Shown: positions 1 to 8,184, counted from the first letter of the stretch. The stretch: 34,716 bases of DNA from Phenylobacterium sp. (GCF_030697925.1 NZ_JAUYOJ010000183.1:1-34716), one strand, 5' to 3'. Translations and numbers: made by a program. Notes: generated by a model not told the origin, from the letters alone.

Positions 1-66
1 GCGACCGCCCGGCACGAACGGCTCGATCCGCGCCCACTGATCGTCCCGAAGAACCTCGCCTTCCAA
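1..66 (-). CDS. IS5-like transposase, N-terminal fragment (runs off left edge)
   Basis: Read on the minus strand from a TTG at 66 (or the adjacent GTG at 69) to base 1, the frame is open and encodes LEGEVLRDDQWARIEPF followed by VPGGR. This strongly resembles the start of IS5-family transposases (LxDxQWxxIxPxLP). A GGAGGG ribosome site lies at 71-76, four bases before the TTG. The catalytic DDE residues would lie beyond the window, so it cannot be judged whether the element is intact. Family assignment by motif only. Confidence 0.7.
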   Translation of the reverse strand, partial: MEGEVLRDDQWARIEPFVPGGR

Positions 67-120
67 CACACCCTCCAAAGAGAAGCGTTGAATCAGAACA
101 GCGCCAGTCAGGGAATCCTA
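1..120 (-). mobile_element. End of an IS5-family insertion sequence
   Basis: The transposase start at 1-66 and its leader imply that one terminus of an insertion sequence lies just to the right. The outer end is probably around 110-120, where the sequence changes from the leader to AT-richer DNA (GGAATCCTAAATCG at 114-127), but the terminal repeat cannot be proven because the partner end is outside the window. No gene is seen between this end and the kinase start at 250. Confidence 0.45.
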
Positions 121-249
121 AATCGTCACTACCGCCTAGCCTCACGCGTCAACCATTAGGAAAGCCGATCAACTGCAGATTGACTTGCGTTGTGGGATTT
201 CACTGAGCAAGCTTCGACTCAACCCACGCGTAAGTTAGGAGGGTCGGGC

Positions 250-1395
250 ATGGTGCGGGCGGCGGTTCTTCGGGAACGCGGCGATGCGACACCCGACCCG
301 CTGCTGACTCTGGTCGAGACCATCGAGGACCTGTCCTCGGCGAGGACCGTCGACCAGGTGGCCGGCGTGATCCGCTCGGCGGCCCGCAGGATCACCGGCG
401 CCGACGGCGTGGCCTTCATCCTGCGCGACGAGGGCAGGTGCTTCTACCTGGACGAGGACGCCATCGGCCCGTTGTGGAAGGGGCGGCGGTTCGACATGTC
501 CGAATGCATTTCCGGCTGGTGCATGCTGAACGCCCAGACCGTGGTCATCCGAGACATCTACCAGGACCCCCGCATCCCGCACGACGCCTACCGGCCGACC
601 TTTGTCAAAAGCCTGGTCATGACCCCCGTGCGTCCCCGCGACCCTATCGCGGCCATCGGCGCCTACTGGGCGAGCGAACGCCAGCCCACGGAAGACGAGG
701 TCGCCAAGCTGCAGATCATGGCGCGGGCCACCGCCACCGCCCTGGACAGCGCGCTGATGTACGCCTCGCTATCGGAGACCCTGGAGCGGCGGAAATTCCT
801 GCTGCGCGAGCTGGACCACCGCTGCAAGAACACGCTGGCTGCCGTGCAGTCGATCGCCGACCAGACCCTGCGCCACGCGCAATCGCCGCGCCATTTCGTC
901 GAGGCCTTCAACGGCCGGCTGGGCGCGCTCTCCAGGGCCCACGAGCTGCTCACCCGCGAGGAATGGGGCCGCGCGCCCCTGGCCGAGGTCCTGGCCCAGA
1001 CCCTGGCGGCCTTCGGTGGCGTCGATGGCGAGCGGATCAAGGCCGGCGGGCCGCCCATAAGACTGGCCCCGGAGACCTCGGTGGCCATGCACATGGCCTT
1101 CCACGAACTGGCGGTGAACGCCGCCAAATACGGAGCGCTGAGCCGCGACTCTGGCCGCCTCGAGGTGGCCTGGACCGTCGAGGCCGGGGCCGATGAGCGG
1201 CCCATGCTGGTTCTCACCTGGAGCGAACGCGGCGGACCGCCGGTGACCGCCGAACCCCGGCGCGGCTTCGGGTCCCGGCTGATCGAACAGGGTATCGCCC
1301 GCGACCTCAACGGCGCCGCGGTGATCGATTTCGATCCGCAGGGGGTCGTCTTCCGGCTTCGCGCGCCGCTGTCGGACCGGATGTCACGCACATGA
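250..1395 (+). CDS. GAF domain HWE-family sensor histidine kinase
   Basis: Predicted cytosolic sensor kinase of 381 residues. An N-terminal GAF domain (about residues 20-170) is followed by an HWE/HisKA_2 dimerisation segment RELDHRCKNTLAAVQ with phospho-acceptor His190. The HWE-type ATPase has the N box FHELAVNAAKYGALS and the family's WSERGGPPV segment. No membrane segment is seen, so the signal is probably an intracellular ligand or redox/light cue sensed by GAF. The start is set at the ATG at 250 because AGGAGG (237-242) sits 7 bases upstream; a longer TTG frame from 190 has no ribosome site. The stop overlaps the response regulator start by 4 bases, so the two are probably co-translated partners. 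Confident in family; signal and output unknown. Confidence 0.93.
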   Translation: MVRAAVLRERGDATPDPLLTLVETIEDLSSARTVDQVAGVIRSAARRITGADGVAFILRDEGRCFYLDEDAIGPLWKGRRFDMSECISGWCMLNAQTVVIRDIYQDPRIPHDAYRPTFVKSLVMTPVRPRDPIAAIGAYWASERQPTEDEVAKLQIMARATATALDSALMYASLSETLERRKFLLRELDHRCKNTLAAVQSIADQTLRHAQSPRHFVEAFNGRLGALSRAHELLTREEWGRAPLAEVLAQTLAAFGGVDGERIKAGGPPIRLAPETSVAMHMAFHELAVNAAKYGALSRDSGRLEVAWTVEAGADERPMLVLTWSERGGPPVTAEPRRGFGSRLIEQGIARDLNGAAVIDFDPQGVVFRLRAPLSDRMSRT

Positions 1396-1754
1396 ATCAT
1401 CCTCGGGTGATCCTGGTGGAAGATGAGCCGCTATTGGCCCTGATGATGGAGGACCTGCTGATCGATCTCGGCTGCGAGATCGCCGCCTCCTTCGGCTCCC
1501 TGTCGCCGGCCCTGGCCTGGCTCGCCGCCCAGGTGCGGTTGCCCGACGGCGCCGTGCTCGATGTGAACCTGGGCGGCGGCGAGACGGTCTTCCCCCTGGC
1601 CCTGGCGCTGCGGGCGCGGGGCGTACCCTTCGTCTTCGCCACCGGCTACGGCGTCCTGCCCAGCGAAGGCTTCGACGAGGCGCCGTTAATTCTTAAACCA
1701 GTTGACCCCGGTAAGCTGATCCCCGTGATCAAGGCCTTCGGCGCCGCCGCCTGA
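1392..1754 (+). CDS. Single-domain response regulator
   Basis: A 120-residue receiver domain with no output domain. Visible receiver residues are the acidic pair E10/D11, the phospho-acceptor D57 (LDVNL), T84 (FATGYG) and K102 (LKPVD). It overlaps the kinase gene in an ATGA junction and is therefore almost certainly its cognate phosphate acceptor. Stand-alone receivers paired with HWE kinases are common in alphaproteobacteria, where they act as phosphate sinks or by protein contact. Its target cannot be read from the sequence. Confidence 0.93.
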   Translation: MNHPRVILVEDEPLLALMMEDLLIDLGCEIAASFGSLSPALAWLAAQVRLPDGAVLDVNLGGGETVFPLALALRARGVPFVFATGYGVLPSEGFDEAPLILKPVDPGKLIPVIKAFGAAA

Positions 1755-1830
1755 GGGCCAGGTAACCGGCGGAGTGTTTCCAGTGGGGCGTCGAGCGCCA
1801 ATCTCCTCGCCGTTGGCAGGGGGCGTCCTC

Positions 1831-2610
1831 GTGGGACGCCGGGCCCTGCTCACGGGCTTGGCCGGCCTGGCGGCGACCCCCGCCTTCGCGGCGATCCCCG
1901 GTCAGTCCTGGCTGGACTATGAGATCCGCCTGCGCGCCCGCCTAGCCGACGCCGGCGCCTTCGATCCCGTCGCCGAGCGCGAGATCCTTCGCCTGACCAA
2001 CGCCGTCCGCGCCGAGCGTGGCGCGACGCCCTGCGCCTGGAGCGACGAGCTGGCCCTGGCCGCCCGCGCCCACGCCGGCGACCTCGCCGCCCGCGCCTAT
2101 GTGGAGCATGTGAGCCCGGAGGGCTTCGATCCCAGCCACCGGGTCAGCATCCTGGCGCGCCGGATGATCGGCTCGGCCAGCGAGAACATCGCCTATCGCC
2201 GCGCCGACACCCCCACCACGCCTGCCGAGCTGATGGCCATCTGGCGCAAGAGCCCGCCCCACTGGGGCAACCTCCTGCGGCCGACCCACGCCCGGGTCGG
2301 GATCGGAGTAGCGGTGCGCGGCGACCGCACCTATGCCGTGGGGCTCTATTCGCGCCCGGACGGGGAGCTCGGCGCGCCGGTGCCCTTCCGCTTGGGCCGC
2401 GAGGCCGACCTGGCTGGAGCCATCTCGCAGGCCAGTCCTCATATCGACGGCTTCGCGGTCAGCAACCCGGTCGACACCACGACGGTCCCGCAAATGGCCG
2501 AGGGCGCCGCGCCGGTCCTGGCGCCGGGCGTCTACCAGCTGCGGCCGCAGCGGCGGCTGGACGCGCGCCGCTACCAGGTGCTGTGGGGCCCGATCTTCGT
2601 CAGGGTCTGA
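1831..2610 (+). CDS. CAP (SCP/PR1-like) domain protein, Tat-exported
   Basis: Predicted extracytoplasmic CAP-domain protein. From the GTG at 1831 the product has 259 residues and begins GRRALLTGLAGLAATPAFA, a twin-arginine signal with likely cleavage after AFA. A GTG at 1774 in the same frame would add 19 residues before the signal and has its Shine-Dalgarno-like bases too close. The CAP core spans about residues 45-175: LRLTNAVRAERG, LAARAHAGDLAAR, HVSPEGF, ASENIAY and a W-containing PPHWGNLLRPTHARVGIG segment. The C-terminal ~80 residues are not recognised. It follows the response regulator by about 75 bases and ends 1 base from the convergent hydrolase gene. Bacterial CAP proteins have no well-defined general activity. 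Confidence 0.88.
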   Translation: MGRRALLTGLAGLAATPAFAAIPGQSWLDYEIRLRARLADAGAFDPVAEREILRLTNAVRAERGATPCAWSDELALAARAHAGDLAARAYVEHVSPEGFDPSHRVSILARRMIGSASENIAYRRADTPTTPAELMAIWRKSPPHWGNLLRPTHARVGIGVAVRGDRTYAVGLYSRPDGELGAPVPFRLGREADLAGAISQASPHIDGFAVSNPVDTTTVPQMAEGAAPVLAPGVYQLRPQRRLDARRYQVLWGPIFVRV

Positions 2611-2611
2611 G

Positions 2612-3457
2612 TCAGCCCAGTAGGGCGTCGAGCTCGGCGCGGACGCCGATCCAGGCCTGCGCCGTGGGATCGATCAGCTCGAAATGTCCTGAGGCCGGCA
2701 GGTCGATGACCGTGGCCGGATCTCCCGCCTTCGCCGCCGCGGCGCCATAGGCCTGGCCGAAGCGGCTGGGCACGATGGGATCGAGGTCGCCGGACACGAT
2801 CACCTGCCGCGCGCCCAGCGGCAGCAAGCGCGGCGGGGAGGTGTCGGCGTAGACGTCGCCGGCGCGCGCCGGGGCGCCGACCAGGGCGTCGATCGTTCCA
2901 GGTCCGCCGCAGGCGTCGGGGCCATCGGCATGGTAGGCCTCCAGGTCGATGATCCCGGCCAGGGCCACGGCGCCGCGCAGCTTCAGGGGTTCGGCCGCAT
3001 GGAGAGGGCTGGTCCTTGCCAGGCGCGGCCGGCCCAGCGCCCAGACCGCCAGATGGCCGCCCGCCGAGTGCCCGGAGACCACCACCCGATCGAGGTCCAG
3101 ATGGTGCGGCCCGGCCAGGGCCCGGAGGTGGTCGAGGCCGTCCGCCACGTCCTGGAAGCTGCCGGGATAGCCGCCGCCGGCGTGGCCGATCCGGCGGTAC
3201 TCGATGTTCCAGACCGCCTTGCCGGCGGCGCGCAGGTCGGCTGCCGCATAGTCCATCAGCTCCAGCCCCGGCAGGTCGGCGCGCCAGCAACCGCCATGGA
3301 CCAACACGACCACCGGATGCGGGCCCTCGCCCTTGGGCAGCCACAGCTCGCCGAATTGCAGCGGATCGGCGCCATAGGCGATGCGCAGATCGGCCGGGAG
3401 CCGCTCGCGGGCGAGCAGGTCCAGATAGCCGATCGGCGCGGCGACGGCCTCGTTCAC
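2612..3457 (-). CDS. Alpha/beta hydrolase (esterase / kynurenine-formamidase-like)
   Basis: A 281-residue soluble hydrolase. The oxyanion motif HGGCWR and the nucleophile elbow GHSAGG place it in the BD-FAE/acetyl-esterase branch, and the HGGxW form is typical of kynurenine formamidase-like proteins. A late Asp (SGDLDPIVP) and His (SGHFELID) complete a plausible Ser-Asp-His triad. No signal peptide is seen. The start is a GTG that overlaps the LysR stop in a GTGA junction, so it is probably translated from the regulator's mRNA. The substrate is unknown; its position beside a divergent molybdenum hydroxylase operon suggests a role in the same catabolic route, which is inference. Confidence 0.88.
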   Translation of the reverse strand: MNEAVAAPIGYLDLLARERLPADLRIAYGADPLQFGELWLPKGEGPHPVVVLVHGGCWRADLPGLELMDYAAADLRAAGKAVWNIEYRRIGHAGGGYPGSFQDVADGLDHLRALAGPHHLDLDRVVVSGHSAGGHLAVWALGRPRLARTSPLHAAEPLKLRGAVALAGIIDLEAYHADGPDACGGPGTIDALVGAPARAGDVYADTSPPRLLPLGARQVIVSGDLDPIVPSRFGQAYGAAAAKAGDPATVIDLPASGHFELIDPTAQAWIGVRAELDALLG

Positions 3458-4368
3458 GGATTGCCCGCCAGGCCGGCGGCCACCCCGGCGACCATGGTCC
3501 GCAGCCAGATCGAGGCGGGGTCGGTCTGGGCGGTGAGGGGGTGGAACACGTATTCCTCGAAGCTTCCCGGATCGATCGGCGGGGCGAGGACCTCCAGGTC
3601 CAGCGCCTGCGCCAGCATCACGATCTGACGGCGCGGCACGACCGCGATCAAGTCGGAAAGCGAGACCATGTGCAGGGCCTGCAGGTAGGAGGGCGCGGTG
3701 AGCGCGATCCGCCGCGCGACCCTGTGCTCCTCCAGCCAGGTGTCGATCGGATCGACTCGTTGGCCGTAGCCCACCACCGCCACGTGTCCGGTGGCCAGGA
3801 AGGTCTGAAGCTCGCCAAGTCGTGGCAGAGCGGGATGGCCCTTGCGCACCGCGGTCGAGTCCGTGTCGCGAAACAGGGTGCGGCGGTGGAAGCCCGGAAA
3901 GTCGTCGTCGGCGCAGGCGATGACCAGGTCGATGTTGCGGGCCAGGTCCGGGGTCATCTGGCCGGGGCCGCGCCAGGGCCGCACGTCCAGGCGCACGCCC
4001 GGCGCCTGGGCCGCCACCCCGGCCACCAGCGGCGGCAGGATCAGGTCGAACACATGGTCCGGCATCATCAGCGAGAACCGCCGCTGGCTGGTCGCCGGGT
4101 CGAAGTCCTCGGCCACGAACAGCCCGCGCACATGGGCCAGGGCCTCGCTCAGCGGCGCGCGCAAGGCGTGGGCGCGGGGGGTTAGCTCCATGCCGGCCCC
4201 AACCCGGACCAGTAGCGGATCGTCCATCATCTCGCGCAGACGGCGCAGGGCGTGGCTGGTGGCCGGCTGCGACAGGCCGATCCGCTTGGCGGCGCGGCTG
4301 ACGCTGGCCTGGCTGAGCAGGGCGTCGAGGGCGACCAGCAGGTTGAGGTCGAGGGCGGCTAAATTCAT
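3454..4368 (-). CDS. LysR-family transcriptional regulator
   Basis: A 304-residue LysR regulator. The N-terminal winged helix-turn-helix is clear (LNLLVALDALLSQASVSRAA, LSQPATSHALRRLRE, LLVRVGAGMELTPRA) and the remaining ~200 residues form the effector-binding domain. It is divergent from the molybdenum hydroxylase operon with 156 bases between starts, the usual arrangement for a LysR activator of the neighbouring operon and repressor of itself. The hydrolase gene follows through a 4-base overlap. The inducer is unknown but could be a substrate or product of the hydroxylase. Confidence 0.93.
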   Translation of the reverse strand: MNLAALDLNLLVALDALLSQASVSRAAKRIGLSQPATSHALRRLREMMDDPLLVRVGAGMELTPRAHALRAPLSEALAHVRGLFVAEDFDPATSQRRFSLMMPDHVFDLILPPLVAGVAAQAPGVRLDVRPWRGPGQMTPDLARNIDLVIACADDDFPGFHRRTLFRDTDSTAVRKGHPALPRLGELQTFLATGHVAVVGYGQRVDPIDTWLEEHRVARRIALTAPSYLQALHMVSLSDLIAVVPRRQIVMLAQALDLEVLAPPIDPGSFEEYVFHPLTAQTDPASIWLRTMVAGVAAGLAGNP

Positions 4369-4391
4369 GGCGTGAACTTCAAATATACAAT

Positions 4392-4401
4392 CAATCGATT
4401 G
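4392..4401. promoter_or_regulatory. Palindrome CAATCGATTG in the lysR/hydroxylase intergenic region
   Basis: A perfect 10-bp palindrome lies 23 bases before the lysR start, just downstream of a TATAAT on the minus strand (4412-4407, within GCTATAAT). This position would suit autorepression. A LysR box (T-N11-A) cannot be singled out with certainty. Weak evidence. Confidence 0.3.
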
Positions 4402-4406
4402 GACGA

Positions 4407-4414
4407 ATTATAGC
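4407..4414 (-). promoter_or_regulatory. Candidate -10 element for lysR
   Basis: GCTATAAT on the minus strand matches the start of the Caulobacter housekeeping -10 form (GCTANAWC) and contains a perfect TATAAT. It lies about 40 bases upstream of the lysR ATG. No good -35 hexamer is seen upstream. Confidence 0.35.
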
Positions 4415-4524
4415 CGCGAGGCTTAGGGTTTGTCTCACCCAGACATCTTCGAGACCGCCGCCGGACCGGCGGATCCGCGCCCCCATCGGAGCGTGGCGGC
4501 ACGTCTGGGCCGGAGACACATCGC

Positions 4525-5010
4525 ATGACCGACCCATCTCGCGAGCCACGGGCCCTGACCCTGCGCGTCAACGGCGTGGATCACAGCTTGGCCGCCGAGC
4601 CCTGCGCCACCCTGTTGGACGTCCTGCGCGACGGGCTTGGACTGACCGGAACCAAGAAGGGCTGTGACATGGGCGCCTGCGGCGCCTGCACCGTCCTGGT
4701 CGACGACCGGCGCATCAACGCCTGCCTCACCCTGGCGGCGATGCAGGAGGGCCGCGAGATCGTGACCATCGAGGGCCTGGCGGACGGCGAGGACCTACAT
4801 CCGATGCAGCAGGCCTTCATCGCTCACGACGCCCTGCAGTGCGGCTACTGCACGCCTGGCCAGATCCTGTCGGCGGTGGGCCTGCTGGCCGAAGGCCGGG
4901 CGGTCGACCTGGCCCAAGTCGCCGAGCAGATGAGCGGCAATCTCTGCCGCTGCGGAGCCCATCCCAACATCCTGGCGGCCATCGCCGAGGTCGCGGGGCT
5001 GCGGGCATGA
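4525..5010 (+). CDS. Molybdenum hydroxylase small subunit, two [2Fe-2S] clusters (PaoA-like)
   Basis: The 161-residue electron-transfer subunit of a xanthine-oxidase-family enzyme. It has a plant-ferredoxin-type cluster site (C47, C52, C55, C67; GCDMGACGACTVLVDD) and the all-helical second cluster site (C106, C109, C141, C143; QCGYCTPGQ and LCRCGAH). It passes electrons from the Mo subunit towards the FAD subunit. No Tat signal is present, unlike E. coli PaoA, so the complex is predicted to be cytoplasmic. It is first gene of a three-gene operon with ATGA overlaps, divergent from the LysR gene. Confidence 0.95.
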   Translation: MTDPSREPRALTLRVNGVDHSLAAEPCATLLDVLRDGLGLTGTKKGCDMGACGACTVLVDDRRINACLTLAAMQEGREIVTIEGLADGEDLHPMQQAFIAHDALQCGYCTPGQILSAVGLLAEGRAVDLAQVAEQMSGNLCRCGAHPNILAAIAEVAGLRA

Positions 5011-5981
5011 GGGCCTTCGACTATCTGCGCGCCCAGACCGAGGGTGAGGCCCTGGCCGCCGCCGGCCAGGACGGCGCCGCCTTCATCGCCGGCGGCACGG
5101 ACCTGATGCCGCTGTGGAAGGCCGGCGTCGCCGCGCCTGGCCTATTGATCGACATCGGCCGCCTGCCCCTGGCGGAGGTGACCGCTCGCGACGGCGGCCT
5201 GGTGTTTGGGGCCACGGCGCGGTTGGCCGATATCGCCGACCATCCAGAAGTTCGCCGCCGCCATCCGGCCATCGCTCAGGCCATCGAGGCCAGCGCCTCG
5301 GGCCAGGTCCGCAACATGGCCACCCTGGGCGGCGCCCTGCTGCAACGGACCCGGTGCGTCTATTTCCGCAGCGGGATCACACCTTGCGAGAAGCTGGAGC
5401 CGGGCTCCGGCTGCGCGGCGGTCGCGGGGGAAAACCGGCTGCATGCGATCTTCGGCGGCGGCCCTTCCTGCGTGGCGACCCACGCCTCGGACCTCGCCGT
5501 CGCCCTGGTGGCCTTGGACGCCCAGGTGCGGCTGCGGAGCCTGGCGGGCGAGCGGGTGTTGCCGCTCACGGCGCTCTATCTGCCGGCCGGCGAGAGCCCC
5601 GCGCGGGAGACCGTGCTGGTACCGGGCGAGATGATCGTCGCCGTCGAGGTTCCCGATGCTGGCGGCCGTTCCCTCTATCTGAAGATCCGCGACCGGGCCT
5701 CCTTCGAGTTCGCGGTGGTGTCGGTCGCGGTCGCCCTGGAGGTGGCGGACGGCCGCGTCCAGTCGGTCAGGCTGGCGGCTGGCGGAGTCGGGACCATGCC
5801 CTGGCGGCTGCGCGCCAGCGAGGCGGCCCTGACCGGCGCCGAGGCGGGCGAGGCGGTCTTCCGCGCCGCCGCGGGGCTCGCGGCCGATGGCGCGCAGCCG
5901 CTCGCCCACAACGGATTCAAGATCGAACTCCTGAAGCGCACGGTGCTTCGGGCGCTCGTCCAGGCCGGAGACCAGACATGA
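5007..5981 (+). CDS. Molybdenum hydroxylase FAD subunit with extra Fe-S site (PaoB-like)
   Basis: The 324-residue FAD-binding medium subunit. The FAD motifs FIAGGTDLMPLWK (residues 27-39) and NMATLGGALLQRTRC are clear. Four cysteines, C117, C127, C136 and C155, fall in the segment that in E. coli PaoB holds an additional [4Fe-4S] cluster; this marks the YagS/PaoB branch rather than ordinary CO dehydrogenase or xanthine dehydrogenase medium subunits. The ATG at 5007 overlaps the preceding stop by 4 bases, and the stop overlaps the Mo subunit start the same way. The FAD probably hands electrons to an external acceptor. Confidence 0.93.
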   Translation: MRAFDYLRAQTEGEALAAAGQDGAAFIAGGTDLMPLWKAGVAAPGLLIDIGRLPLAEVTARDGGLVFGATARLADIADHPEVRRRHPAIAQAIEASASGQVRNMATLGGALLQRTRCVYFRSGITPCEKLEPGSGCAAVAGENRLHAIFGGGPSCVATHASDLAVALVALDAQVRLRSLAGERVLPLTALYLPAGESPARETVLVPGEMIVAVEVPDAGGRSLYLKIRDRASFEFAVVSVAVALEVADGRVQSVRLAAGGVGTMPWRLRASEAALTGAEAGEAVFRAAAGLAADGAQPLAHNGFKIELLKRTVLRALVQAGDQT

Positions 5982-8155
5982 ACGACTCCCGATCCGCGCC
6001 GCGCCTCGAGGCCCGCCTGAAGGTGACCGGCCAGGCCCGCTATTCGGCTGAGACCCAGATTCCGGGCTTGCTGCACGCGGCGCTGGTGACCGCCCCCATC
6101 GCCCGCGGCCGGGTGACGGACATCGACGCCTCCCGGGCCGAGAGGCTTCCAGGCTTCGTCGCCATCATGACCCATGAGAACGCGGCGCCCCTGGCCCGAG
6201 CCGCCGCGGTCCTGCACCTGCAGGGGCCGGAGGTGCGCTTCGCCGGCGAGCCGGTGGCCGTGGTGATCGCCCGCAGCCCGATCGCGGCGCGGCGCGCCGC
6301 CGCGGCCGTGGACGTCGTCTATGAGGCCGAACCGGCCGCCACCGACTTCGACCTATTCCTGGGGGAAGCCTACGCTCCCAGGACCGCGGGCCGCACGCCA
6401 ACCGACAGCCTGCGCGGCGATCCTGAAGACGCCTTGGCCCGAGCGCGGGTGAGCCTCGACCTGCGCTACGAGACCGCGGCCAACAACCATCACCCGATGG
6501 AGCCCCAGTCGGTGATCGCCGACTGGGGCCCGGACCTGCTCACCGTCTACACCACCACCCAGGCGGTGTTCGCCCATCGCGCGGCCATCGCCGGCGCCTT
6601 CGGCCTCGAGGTCGAAAAAGTGCGGGTGGTCTGCGAGTATCTGGGCGGCGGCTTCGGCGCCAAGGGCGGGGCCTGGTATCCCGGCATGATCCTGGGAATC
6701 CAGCTCGCCCGCCATGTGGGCGCACCAGTGCGCCTGGAGCTCACGCGGGCCCAGATGTTCACCCTGGTGGGACGCCGGCAGGAGACCCGCCAGCATCTGC
6801 GCCTCGGGGCCGACGGCGACGGTCGCCTGACCGCCATCGCCCTCGACACCGTGGCCCCGACCTCGACCTATGCCGAGTACGCCGACGCGGTCGCGACCAC
6901 GGCCCGGATGATGTACGCCTGCCCCAATGTGGCGACCACGCACCGGCTGGTGCGGCTGAACGCCCCCCAGCCCAATCCCATGCGCGCGCCGGGGGAGGGG
7001 CCGGGCAGTTTCGCCCTGGAATCAGCCATGGACGAGCTCGCTCATGAGCTCCAGCTCGATCCGTTGGAGCTGCGGCTACGGAACTTCGCCGTGCGGGACC
7101 AGAATGCGGACCTGTCCTGGTCCAGCAACGGCCTGCGCGAATGCTATCAGGTCGGCGCCGAGGCCTTCGGCTGGGCGGGCCGGCCGCTGGCTCCCGGCGC
7201 ACTGCGCGACGGCCGCCGCACGCTGGGCTGGGGCATGGCCGCGGTCTGCTACCCTGTCTACAGCATGGCCTCGGCGGCCAGCGTCGCGCTGGAGTCCGAC
7301 GGCGGGATTGTCGTCCGCTGCGGAACCCAGGACATGGGCACCGGCACGATCACCGTGCTGGGCCAACTCGCGGCCGCGATCCTGGATGTGCCGCTTGCCC
7401 GGGTGCGGGTGGAGATCGGCGACACCCTGCTGCCCGAGGGCCCCTATTCCGGCGGCTCCATCGCCACGGCCAGCTTCACGCCGGCCGTGGAGGCCGCGGC
7501 CCGCGACCTGCGCACCCGGTTGATCACCCTGGCGTCCACCGACCCGGCGTCCAGCCTACTTGGCGAGGCTCAGCCCGATCTCGTTCTCGAGGATGGCCAT
7601 GTGCGCAGCCTGACCGGCAACCGCTCGGAGTCGCTGGCCGCCCTGGCGGGCCGCGCTGCGCCCGGCGGTCTGGAGGCCTTCGCCCAGACGACGCCCGATC
7701 CCGACCGGCCGGTCAGCGCCTTCGGCTTCGGGGCGGTGTTCGCCGAGGTGGCCGTCGATCCGGAGCTGGGTGAGGTGCGGCTGAAGCGCTTGACCGCCGC
7801 CTATGCCGCCGGCCGTATCCTCAATCCGCTCCTGGCTCGCAGCCAGTATGTGGGCGGGCTGATCGGTGGGATCGGCATGGCCCTGCACGAGGCGACCGTC
7901 GACGACAAGGCTTCAGGCCGCGTGCTCGGGGACAATCTCGCCGACTATCTGATCCCGGTGCAGGCCGACATGCCCGCTTTCGATGTCCACATGATCCACG
8001 AGGACGATCCCCACCTGCCCGGCGGGATCAAGGGCATCGGAATGCTGGGCACGGTGGGGACCGCCGGGGCCATCGCCAACGCCGTCTTCCACGCCACCGG
8101 GGTGCGGATCCGACGCTTGCCGATCCGGATCGAGGACTGCATCGTTCAAGCTTGA
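5978..8155 (+). CDS. Molybdenum hydroxylase large (Moco) subunit, PaoC-like, lacking the usual catalytic Glu
   Basis: A 725-residue molybdopterin-binding subunit, close to the length of PaoC (about 730). Family motifs present are GGGFGAKG (223-230), MRAPGEGPGSFALESAMDEL, CGTQDMGTGT, PYSGGSIATAS and the C-terminal GGIKGIGMLGTVGTAGAIAN. In the last motif the family consensus is KGxGE; here codon 8042-8044 is ATG, giving Met689 instead of the Glu that acts as general base. The reading frame and the rest of the motif are intact. The ATG start at 5978 overlaps the FAD subunit stop. No XdhC-type cofactor-insertion gene is in the operon. Substrate class is probably aldehyde or N-heterocycle by family, but the Glu loss makes activity uncertain. 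Confidence 0.93.
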   Translation: MNDSRSAPRLEARLKVTGQARYSAETQIPGLLHAALVTAPIARGRVTDIDASRAERLPGFVAIMTHENAAPLARAAAVLHLQGPEVRFAGEPVAVVIARSPIAARRAAAAVDVVYEAEPAATDFDLFLGEAYAPRTAGRTPTDSLRGDPEDALARARVSLDLRYETAANNHHPMEPQSVIADWGPDLLTVYTTTQAVFAHRAAIAGAFGLEVEKVRVVCEYLGGGFGAKGGAWYPGMILGIQLARHVGAPVRLELTRAQMFTLVGRRQETRQHLRLGADGDGRLTAIALDTVAPTSTYAEYADAVATTARMMYACPNVATTHRLVRLNAPQPNPMRAPGEGPGSFALESAMDELAHELQLDPLELRLRNFAVRDQNADLSWSSNGLRECYQVGAEAFGWAGRPLAPGALRDGRRTLGWGMAAVCYPVYSMASAASVALESDGGIVVRCGTQDMGTGTITVLGQLAAAILDVPLARVRVEIGDTLLPEGPYSGGSIATASFTPAVEAAARDLRTRLITLASTDPASSLLGEAQPDLVLEDGHVRSLTGNRSESLAALAGRAAPGGLEAFAQTTPDPDRPVSAFGFGAVFAEVAVDPELGEVRLKRLTAAYAAGRILNPLLARSQYVGGLIGGIGMALHEATVDDKASGRVLGDNLADYLIPVQADMPAFDVHMIHEDDPHLPGGIKGIGMLGTVGTAGAIANAVFHATGVRIRRLPIRIEDCIVQA

Positions 8156-8162
8156 ACGAAAA

Positions 8163-8184
8163 CGCCCGGCGCAAGCGCCGGGCG
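8163..8184 (-). terminator. Rho-independent terminator of carD
   Basis: A 9-bp GC stem (CGCCCGGCG / CGCCGGGCG) with loop CAAG lies between the convergent Mo-subunit and carD genes. On the minus strand it is followed by TTTTCG, so it serves carD; on the plus strand there is no T-run. Confidence 0.8.

Noticed and set aside
180..208. TTGACT as -35 of a kinase promoter
   Set aside because: No acceptable -10 at 16-18 bases; evidence too thin to list.
1687..1699. TTAA-TTC-TTAA as a CtrA site
   Set aside because: The spacing is 3 instead of 7 bases and it lies inside the response regulator gene.
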